Origin: Fimbriimonadaceae bacterium | Lineage (GTDB): Bacteria > Armatimonadota > Fimbriimonadia > Fimbriimonadales > Fimbriimonadaceae | NCBI GenBank assembly: GCA_019694835.1 | Contig: JAIBBE010000259.1 | Location: 1 to 10,980 of the forward strand | Direction: 5' to 3' | DNA length: 10,980 bases | Shown here: positions 1 to 5,974 of the stretch, in pieces | How positions within the stretch are numbered: position 1 is the stretch's first letter | How the letters are laid out: each line of letters opens with the position of its first letter | Notes under the pieces: generated by a model | The model's input: the letters and a program-made list of their open reading frames with translations, nothing else | The model's database searches: none | What the model was told of the DNA's origin: nothing | Translations under genes and position numbers: made by a program

Positions 1-769
1 GGAGGTCTCGATTGTTGTAACCCCATGGGTTCTTTGTCTGCATCAGAAAAAACCAGACGTCGTCGTTACTCCAATCTTCAACCGGCGTGTAGACCAAAGA
101 ACCAGGCAGGCTGGAATTCGGACTCAGACGATCACGTACACGACCCTTCTCGTGTTTCGCCATATTGGCGGCGCGCTTTGTGCTCTCAGCTTTTCGGGTG
201 CCAAGCACGAGAATCGCTTCACCGCTGGACGACACAATCCCATTGATGAATGCATTTGAAGGCTTGATCTTGAGGCGCTCAGTGCACCAACGAAACTTGT
301 GGCGCGGGGCTGGATAGCCACGTCCGATGAGATTCACCCAAAATGAGTCAGTAGTCCGCGGCGTCAATCGCTTCGGCTGTATCGGCACCCCTTGCTCTTG
401 TGCTGCTCTTTGCATCACCGTCAGAGAATTCGATACCCAGGCAGCAACAACAGGATTCTCTACCAAGGTATCCGTCGAGATGACATAAACCGTCTTTTTC
501 CGCGTCTCTAAAGAAAGACCGAGAATGGCACCCCATACCAGCTGGAGTGTGGCAGTCGAGTCTTTACCACCCGAGTAGCCAATTATCCACGGCACATCGT
601 CGGCAAGGTAAAGTTCGCGAATCTCCTCGTGTAGTAACTCAATGGTTGCCTTGAAGCCAATTTCAGCGAAAGCAGAAGGACGTATGCGCTGTACCATTGA
701 TTCGGAGCTGCTGACTTCAGACGGCGGCAAGGACACGCTCTGCCGTTTTGATCTTGGTTTGGATGCCAT
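1..769 (-). CDS. dndC: DndC, phosphorothioation PP-loop sulfurtransferase (3' end outside window)
   Basis: DndC is the PAPS-reductase-like ATP pyrophosphatase that, with DndD and DndE, puts sulfur into the DNA backbone. The minus frame is open from ATG at 769 to the window edge, giving 256 codons of a protein usually near 500 aa. An in-frame TAG lies 9 nt upstream of this ATG, so no longer start is possible. The PP-loop SGGKDS is at residues 66-71, preceded by PWIIGY. RWCTERLK at 160-167 holds a conserved Cys that in this family is linked to an Fe-S cluster. GTRKAES is at 190-196 and NPWG at 247-250. The start lies 22 nt after the dndB stop, so the two are probably co-transcribed. No frameshift or internal stop is seen in the visible part. 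The family call is firm. The catalytic role is known for the family, not shown here. Confidence 0.95.
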   Translation of the reverse strand, partial: MASKPRSKRQSVSLPPSEVSSSESMVQRIRPSAFAEIGFKATIELLHEEIRELYLADDVPWIIGYSGGKDSTATLQLVWGAILGLSLETRKKTVYVISTDTLVENPVVAAWVSNSLTVMQRAAQEQGVPIQPKRLTPRTTDSFWVNLIGRGYPAPRHKFRWCTERLKIKPSNAFINGIVSSSGEAILVLGTRKAESTKRAANMAKHEKGRVRDRLSPNSSLPGSLVYTPVEDWSNDDVWFFLMQTKNPWGYNNRDL

Positions 770-791
770 GGAGAAACCCTACAGTAAATCG

Positions 792-1874
792 TCATTCGCT
801 CTTGCGAGCGTGGGCGCTTTCGACCCGTTGTTGTTCTTCGTCGAGAGGTAGAGCAAGCGCCTTCTTGATGACGTTGGTCGTCAAAATTACGTTGGTCGTA
901 ACCTTGGAGACTTTGCCGCCGATAAGCGCGCGGCCCTCCCAAGTCTTGCCGTTGTTGCGTGACCAGTCGATCCGTCCTATCGCGCTCAGACGCTTTTGCC
1001 AATCTTTGGGATGCAGTTTCAGCAGCGTATTGCCCGCCTTGCCGAGTGCTTGCAGGGCAATTCCGTGCGAATGAATGTAGCCCTCGCGGACCTCACTGGC
1101 TGCAAGTCTGTTTTCGCGCACCTGCGCCCAGGCGGGAAAGTGCGTTGAAACCTCTTCCCAGTAATTCCGGGCGAGAGAGGCATCTTCGTTGATATTGCCG
1201 GTCGCCATACCTTCCACGAGGTCTGCACAAGCATTGTGAAAGGCTGAAAGCGTGAACAGCTTGCGTGACCGTTTGGCGAGCGACGATTTCTCCATGTCGA
1301 CGATGTCTCGGAAGACGTCGGACTTCATCACAACGAGTTTTGCCAGCTGTGCTTTGTCGTTGCGGTGGTCGTACAGCAGACCAAGGGAGCGACTGGGGCG
1401 GATGGCATGCCGGTTGAGGTCGGCAAACATCTGCTGGCAACGCTCCAGCCCAATGTCTAAGAAAAAAACGACCGCAATGGTCTCGTGTCCCAGTTCAGGA
1501 CGCTGGTCGAGCGCCTCAATAATGGCGGCACGGCGGTGTTGGCCATCGTTGATGATGAAGCGGGCATCCATGGGCACCCGTAGCAGCCCAAGTTTGTCCT
1601 GCGCGGGGAGCGGTTCAAAAGTGACATCGGAGTCGATCGAGACCGTAAGGGCGGAGAAGACGTAATCGTCGGGATTGTCGAGCATGTACCCACAAATCTC
1701 AGGGATACGCGCCTTGTTCAAGGTGCGCTGAGCGCGCAGTTCCGGTGGAAGCTCGTCTTCGTCAAAGATCGAGATTTGGCGCAGCATTCGCAAGGACCAC
1801 ATCGCGACGAAGTACTCACGGTGCGCCTGAAGACCCCTAATGACGGGGAATGTAAGGGTCGGCTGAGTTTCCAT
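792..1874 (-). CDS. dndB: DndB, DGQHR-domain regulator of the dnd operon
   Basis: DndB is dispensable for phosphorothioation but affects its level; the Salmonella homologue DptB is a transcriptional repressor of its operon. The 360-aa product carries the family hallmark INDGQHRR, with DGQHRR at about residues 110-115, and a typical N-terminus (FPVIRGLQAHREYFV). I chose ATG 1874 because family members begin close to this FPxIRG segment. The frame stays open to a GTG at 1949, which would add 25 residues (385 aa) unlike the family. Neither start has a clear Shine-Dalgarno sequence. It is the first gene of the leftward dndB-dndC unit and is divergent from dndA across 129 bp, where DndB could act on both directions. 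That last point is inference. Confidence 0.92.
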   Translation of the reverse strand: METQPTLTFPVIRGLQAHREYFVAMWSLRMLRQISIFDEDELPPELRAQRTLNKARIPEICGYMLDNPDDYVFSALTVSIDSDVTFEPLPAQDKLGLLRVPMDARFIINDGQHRRAAIIEALDQRPELGHETIAVVFFLDIGLERCQQMFADLNRHAIRPSRSLGLLYDHRNDKAQLAKLVVMKSDVFRDIVDMEKSSLAKRSRKLFTLSAFHNACADLVEGMATGNINEDASLARNYWEEVSTHFPAWAQVRENRLAASEVREGYIHSHGIALQALGKAGNTLLKLHPKDWQKRLSAIGRIDWSRNNGKTWEGRALIGGKVSKVTTNVILTTNVIKKALALPLDEEQQRVESAHARKSE

Positions 1875-2003
1875 GCTGAGATGGCCGGTCTGGCAGTTGA
1901 TTGGCTGATGTATGCGAGTTCGGCGTAAAATGTGGGTTGCATTGCGCACCTTGTACGCCTATATTGTGCATGTTGTTTGTTATTTCTGCAACCATTAACG
2001 TAC
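1875..2003. promoter_or_regulatory. Divergent dndB/dndA control region with repeated elements
   Basis: This AT-richer 129-bp spacer separates the two dnd transcription units. It holds a near-perfect direct repeat, ATTGCGCA (1941-1948) and ATTGTGCA (1963-1970), 22 bp apart, which is about two helical turns. The second copy overlaps the predicted dndA -10 box. A widely spaced inverted pair TGTACG (1952-1957) and CGTACA (1999-2004) ends at the dndA start. A weaker imperfect inverted pair TATGC (1911-1915) and GCGTA (1923-1927) is also present. These are plausible binding sites for DndB or another regulator. Regulator assignment is inference. I recall a TACG/CGTA-type inverted motif for Salmonella DptB, but the spacing here differs. 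Confidence 0.5.
1937..1965 (+). promoter_or_regulatory. Candidate sigma70-type promoter of dndA
   Basis: TTGCAT (1937-1942) and TATATT (1960-1965) are separated by exactly 17 bp. The -10 box matches consensus at 5 of 6 positions and the -35 at only 3 of 6. A start near 1972 would leave a leader of about 32 nt before the dndA ATG. Found by eye only. Confidence 0.4.
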
Positions 2004-3152
2004 ATGCAGGACTCTATTCCTACTCAGGTCTATCTTGACTGCAACGCCACGACGCCGCTCGAGCCAGCTGTGCGCGAGCTCCTGTTTCACTACCTGACGG
2101 AAGAATTTGGGAACGAAGGAAGCCGCACACACGAGTTTGGTGCACGAGCCAAGCAAGCGGTGCAGCGGGCGCGAGATCAGGTGGCAGCAGTTGTAGGGGC
2201 CAAGCGTGATGAAGTGATCTTCACCAGTGGGGCGACTGAGGCCAACAACTTGGCCATCCTCGGGTTGCGGGAAGCCGCTCGCGACACCAGTCGAATGCAC
2301 GTCATTACCTCGACTATCGAGCATAAGGCGGTGCTGGAACCATTCGACGCGCTGGAGCGTGAAGGCTTTTCGGTCACCCGCCTGCCAGTTACTGCTCGCG
2401 GGTACGTTGATCCGAGCGTCTTGGCCGACGCACTGCGCCCGGAAACCATGTTGGTTTCAATCATGCAAGCAAATAACGAGACGGGCGTATTACAGCCCCT
2501 CAGCGAGCTTGCGGCGGTGCTGGATGGCCATCCCGCATATTTCCACACAGATGCGGCACAGGGTTTTGGTAAAACTCTCGATACGCTCCGCAATTCGCGT
2601 ATCGATATGATCAGTGTGAGCGGACATAAGATCTTTGCGCCCAAGGGAGTAGGCGCGCTAATTCTTCGCCGCCGAGGGTACGACCGTGTGCCCCTAAGAC
2701 CGCTTGTATTCGGAGGCGGGCAGGAACGGGGCCTACGTCCCGGTACATTGCCCGTTGCCTTGATTGTTGCCCTTGGCACCGCGGCTGAGACCGCCGTGCG
2801 TGATCATGGAAACCGGAGAGGCCGATGCAATGCGATTCGTGCCGAAGCGATGAAGGCATTCGAGCAGCTGAATCCCAGGTACAGCGGGGATCAGTCCAAG
2901 GTGATGCCCCATGTGCTAAACGTGGCGTTTGAGGGTCTGGATTCCGAGGCTCTGATCGTTGCCATCAAAGATCTCGCGGCGATCTCCAATGGGTCGGCTT
3001 GTACTTCCACCAGTTACACGCCAAGTCATGTCTTGAAGGCCATGGGGATGAGCGACGATGAGGCCAATGCCTGCGTACGCATCAGTTGGTGCCACCTGAC
3101 ACCCGATGTGGACTGGAACGCGGTGGCCGCACGGATTGCGGCAATGCGTTGA
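2004..3152 (+). CDS. dndA: DndA, PLP-dependent cysteine desulfurase
   Basis: DndA converts L-cysteine to alanine and passes the persulfide sulfur to DndC. The 382-aa product has the full class V aminotransferase / NifS-like set: LDCNATTPLE at the N-terminus, GATEANN at 76-82, the PLP-binding lysine in SGHK (Lys209), the GGGQERGLRPGT segment at 237-248, and the active-site loop SNGSACTS with catalytic Cys333. It is intact and of normal length. I chose ATG 2004; an upstream in-frame start at 1932 adds 24 residues not expected in the family. No clear Shine-Dalgarno precedes ATG 2004. It is the only plus-strand gene of the Dnd locus: divergent from dndB, and convergent with the gene ending at 3199, with 46 bp between and no obvious terminator hairpin. 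Housekeeping IscS can replace DndA in some hosts, so the linked copy suggests a self-sufficient locus. NifS or IscS is the alternative call; context favours DndA. Confidence 0.94.
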   Translation: MQDSIPTQVYLDCNATTPLEPAVRELLFHYLTEEFGNEGSRTHEFGARAKQAVQRARDQVAAVVGAKRDEVIFTSGATEANNLAILGLREAARDTSRMHVITSTIEHKAVLEPFDALEREGFSVTRLPVTARGYVDPSVLADALRPETMLVSIMQANNETGVLQPLSELAAVLDGHPAYFHTDAAQGFGKTLDTLRNSRIDMISVSGHKIFAPKGVGALILRRRGYDRVPLRPLVFGGGQERGLRPGTLPVALIVALGTAAETAVRDHGNRRGRCNAIRAEAMKAFEQLNPRYSGDQSKVMPHVLNVAFEGLDSEALIVAIKDLAAISNGSACTSTSYTPSHVLKAMGMSDDEANACVRISWCHLTPDVDWNAVAARIAAMR

Positions 3153-3198
3153 GGGAAAGTAAGGCAGGCGCGTCGCGGCAGCTCCAAAGATACGCATC

Positions 3199-3705
3199 CT
3201 AGATGTGTAGGTCTTCTTCCTCGAAGGCGGTCGCGATTCGGGGTTGCATCGTAATTGCGCGCTGGATCTCGGTACGGATAACCGACTGCCCAGAAGAGTC
3301 CGCCGAGCGCGACATTGAACCCCGTAAGTACTCGAGTCCGCCGGCAGCGTAACGTTCGAACTTACGAATCAGTTCCTCTTCCCTTTCAGGGCGGAGGAGT
3401 TCAATGTCACCCGTTCCAATCAGGGGGATCAGGAGCAGGAATGAAGCGAGGCTCACAGAACCGAAACGGTGAGCTTCAAATGTATCGGTGCTGATTTCTT
3501 GCCGCTGCGATCCGACATCTCGTTCCCGCTGGTGAGTCAGGCCCAGAATTGCGGCGAATACGATCGCGCCCGTGTTGTATCGATACATCGGCGCGTGAAC
3601 CCCATTGTTGTTGGAGTCCTGCCCCTTGAGCATGTTGACGAGATCGGCATATTCGCCGGGCCAATACACCGTGCGGCTTGCGCCAAAGATACTTTGCTGC
3701 GCCAT
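3199..3705 (-). CDS. DNA phosphorothioation-associated protein 4-like protein
   Basis: This 168-aa protein resembles the small family annotated as 'dnd system-associated protein 4', found only beside phosphorothioation genes and without an established biochemical activity. Matching features are an N-terminal VYWPGEYADLVNML stretch, a central TGAIVFAAILGLTHQR at 45-60, a hydrophobic stretch FGSVSLASFLLLIPLI at 81-96, and a charged helix ending in FERYAAGGLEYL at 116-127. The last 40 residues look flexible. It is not DndE, which is a shorter DNA-binding protein with a different N-terminus. ATG 3705 lies 3 nt after the stop of the upstream ATPase gene, with GTGGAG 9 nt before it inside that gene, so the pair is almost certainly co-expressed and may form a complex. 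Family assignment is from memory of the conserved pattern; function is unknown. Confidence 0.72.
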   Translation of the reverse strand: MAQQSIFGASRTVYWPGEYADLVNMLKGQDSNNNGVHAPMYRYNTGAIVFAAILGLTHQRERDVGSQRQEISTDTFEAHRFGSVSLASFLLLIPLIGTGDIELLRPEREEELIRKFERYAAGGLEYLRGSMSRSADSSGQSVIRTEIQRAITMQPRIATAFEEEDLHI

Positions 3706-3708
3706 TAA

Positions 3709-5721
3709 TCAAAGCTCCACAACGACTGACTCATCACGGTCAGACTCGTACTCGTTCAAAGTGATAGTCTTGCCACAGATTTGCATCGTCTTGATGGGCT
3801 TATTGCCGCGAGGCCCAGCCTGGCGGGAAATCAGCACATAGCGTCGCCCGATGTGCGGGTCGAGGGCATTTGCAACTGCATCCCCCCATGCTGCAGATGA
3901 AAGCAGAAGAACAAGTTGGGACGATTGGCTGGCGAGATTCTCCGCCACGGAGCTCTGGTACTCCGGATCCAGTGCTGAGAATGGTGCGTCCAGCACCAAG
4001 GGCGCTACCGTCGGTTCGGCTAGGAAATCTATCTTCTCCTGCGTCTTTCGACCTGCCAGGGCGACTACCGTGGTAATGAACGCGAACTTCAGGACCTGCC
4101 CCTCGCCAGTACTTCGACCAACTTGGCGCCCCTGAGCGTCGAGCATCTCGACCTCATACGTCTTTGGGTTGATCCTGGCCGAGTAATGCTTGGTGAGGTA
4201 GCGGGAAAGGATGCGATTAAGCTCAACTTGAAGCAGGTTCAGCGCACGGCGCTCCTGCTTCTTCAGTGTTTTTTCGATGTATTCGGACAGGCGGTTGATC
4301 TTGTCGATTTCTCTGCGCACAGCATCGCCATGGCCGATTCTTTTCGCGGCCGAGTCATAGCGCAATCGAAGCTCTTTGATCCTCGTTTCGTTACTAGCAA
4401 TCTGGTTTTTGAGGACCCCATGCTGGCTGACGAGGTCCCGAGCCTTGTTGTGAGAAATGTTCCGCTCATTCTCAAGTTGGCGGATCGCTTCTTCGTCAAT
4501 CTGCTCGAGCTGCAGCTTGATATCTTTGAGCTCTTCGTCGATTTCAGCGATTTCAGTATCGGTTTCTACAAGCCTGCGCTGAAGTACGTCCAGGGAGGTC
4601 CTGTAGCTCTCACAAGTAGCCTGAATGTCCTTCAGCAGATACTGGATGCTCCTGACCCGATTGTTAAAGCTTGTTGTCGATGCATTGCGAAGCAAGCTGC
4701 GGATCTTTGTTTCTTCGCATGAGTCATGCGCTACTGCCCGGCCGCAGACGCACATGCCTTCCCGGAGAATGTCTTCAACGAGCTGTTCGCTGTAAGGAGC
4801 CGGGAGCCTGCCCGTGTTTTCCTTGATGTGAAGCTGATCTTCGAATGGAGACGCAAAAGGTGCAAGCAGGACCGCGGGCGCTGACTCACCAACGAATCGC
4901 GCAATCTGCTCCTGAATTTCCTTGCGAGTCGAAATGCGGTTCTTGCGCCTTGCCTCAAGCTTCGCGCGCTGGTCTTGCAGTGGCCTGCTTTTCGGCAGCT
5001 CGCGTAGCTGGGCTTCAATACGGGCAACCTCAGCGTCGACTTTCTGCAGAAGCGCATCCAGCTCACTGGCCTTGGCCCGCTGGCCCGGCAACACGTGCTC
5101 GATCTTCTCGATACTGCTCTGGATCTCGTCCAGCTCTTTAGAATTAACGGTTGAGACGAGGTTGCGCTGTTTCTTACTAAGGCATCTTTCAAGGTCTTCG
5201 ACGAGTGAGTCGACAAGCTCAAAACCGAGGACGCGTCTGAGTTCTCGACGAAACTGCTCGCTTCCAGAGAGTTCCAATTCGCCGATAGCTTCTGCATCGA
5301 AGAAGAACCAGCGAGAAAGACCCTTCGGAATGATCCGCTCAATGAATAGCTGCGGTTTTGAAACAGCAGTCGGATTGCCATCTTCAAGGGTATACAGCTC
5401 AAGGTGGGATTCCCCCCTGCCAGTGACAGTGCGCCGTACTAAGTATTGACGCTCTTCATGCGAGAACGCCATTTCAACGAAGCACTCCGATTCCTTATAT
5501 TCGTCCCGCGCAGCCTTGTTCACCAACATCTCCGGATTAGACAATCTCGGGGTGAAGGATCCAGTCAAACACCAAAACACGGCATTCAGCAGGTTTGTCT
5601 TGCCCGCACCATTTTCGCCGTGAATGATCGTGACGCCTCTGTCGGACACCGGGGCGAATTCGACAACCTGTTCTCCGTAGAAACCACGGAAATTACATAT
5701 GCGAAGGCGCTGCAAGAACAT
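3709..5721 (-). CDS. SMC/Rad50-like ATPase, DndD-like, phosphorothioation-associated
   Basis: The 670-aa protein has the architecture of an SMC/Rad50-type DNA-associated ATPase. The Walker A motif GENGAGKT is at 35-42. FFFDAEAIGEL is at 139-149. Long coiled-coil arms span about 170-270 and 360-500. Between them C324-x-C326-G, with Cys335 nearby, resembles a zinc-hook-like CxCG seen in DndD relatives. STGEGQ at 537-542 is the ABC signature, LVLDAP at 575-580 is Walker B and SALD at 582-585 the D-loop. Automatic pipelines may name it DndD. However, the HGENGAGKTNLLNAVFW region differs from the GGxNGAGKTTLLDAIQLALYG pattern I associate with true DndD, and the gene is not next to dndC. I therefore read it as a partner ATPase of the accessory module; this is inference. 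Its ATG shares one base with the upstream stop (TGATG), with GGAG 8-9 nt upstream. Confidence 0.82.
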   Translation of the reverse strand: MFLQRLRICNFRGFYGEQVVEFAPVSDRGVTIIHGENGAGKTNLLNAVFWCLTGSFTPRLSNPEMLVNKAARDEYKESECFVEMAFSHEERQYLVRRTVTGRGESHLELYTLEDGNPTAVSKPQLFIERIIPKGLSRWFFFDAEAIGELELSGSEQFRRELRRVLGFELVDSLVEDLERCLSKKQRNLVSTVNSKELDEIQSSIEKIEHVLPGQRAKASELDALLQKVDAEVARIEAQLRELPKSRPLQDQRAKLEARRKNRISTRKEIQEQIARFVGESAPAVLLAPFASPFEDQLHIKENTGRLPAPYSEQLVEDILREGMCVCGRAVAHDSCEETKIRSLLRNASTTSFNNRVRSIQYLLKDIQATCESYRTSLDVLQRRLVETDTEIAEIDEELKDIKLQLEQIDEEAIRQLENERNISHNKARDLVSQHGVLKNQIASNETRIKELRLRYDSAAKRIGHGDAVRREIDKINRLSEYIEKTLKKQERRALNLLQVELNRILSRYLTKHYSARINPKTYEVEMLDAQGRQVGRSTGEGQVLKFAFITTVVALAGRKTQEKIDFLAEPTVAPLVLDAPFSALDPEYQSSVAENLASQSSQLVLLLSSAAWGDAVANALDPHIGRRYVLISRQAGPRGNKPIKTMQICGKTITLNEYESDRDESVVVEL

Positions 5722-5927
5722 CAGAAGCTCTCCTTCGCAATTACCTCGAGGAGACGATCTATGCGTTCATCTGCAGATCGAGCCGTGCCTGGTGCCCGTA
5801 GATCGCGCTCAAGAAGCAAGAGCTTCTGAGCGATTCCATGGTACGTGCGCTCCTCGGGTGTCATTGCCCGTTCGTTTTCTGCATCGATTTCGGCTGCCAC
5901 CTCGCCGAGTAGATCGCTGAGTTCCAT
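5721..5927 (-). CDS. Small acidic protein of unknown function, coupled to the SMC-like ATPase
   Basis: This 68-aa ORF encodes an acidic, charged, probably all-helical protein with no Cys, signal peptide or membrane segment. It contains MTPEERTYHGIAQKLLLLERDL (split here as MTPEERTYHG at 22-31 and IAQKLLLLERDL at 32-43), followed by ADERIDRLLEVIAKE. I do not recognise a family. Support for it being real is positional: a purine-rich AAGGGG ribosome binding site about 7 nt before the ATG, a stop that overlaps the ATPase start in TGATG, and a place inside a tightly packed same-strand block. Translational coupling suggests a fixed partner of the ATPase, perhaps a small regulatory or bridging subunit. 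That role is inference. Confidence 0.72.
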   Translation of the reverse strand: MELSDLLGEVAAEIDAENERAMTPEERTYHGIAQKLLLLERDLRAPGTARSADERIDRLLEVIAKESF

Positions 5928-5974
5928 TCATTTCCCCTTGAAGTCGTCATGTTATGTGGGCTAATGGCATAACA

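Noticed and set aside
583..1002. 139-codon minus-strand ORF
   Set aside because: It runs across the dndB end and dndC start in another frame; both real genes have clear family motifs there.
1875..1949. GTG 1949 as the dndB start (385 aa)
   Set aside because: The extra 25 residues do not look like the family N-terminus and no ribosome binding site supports it.
2177..2779. 200-codon minus-strand ORF
   Set aside because: Antisense to dndA, low-complexity Arg/Ser/Pro-rich translation typical of a shadow frame.
3199..3705. dndE
   Set aside because: The protein is longer than DndE and its conserved blocks fit dnd-associated protein 4 instead.
4123..4722. 199-codon plus-strand ORF
   Set aside because: It lies wholly inside the SMC-like ATPase gene on the opposite strand and has no recognisable domain; the ATPase frame has all expected motifs.
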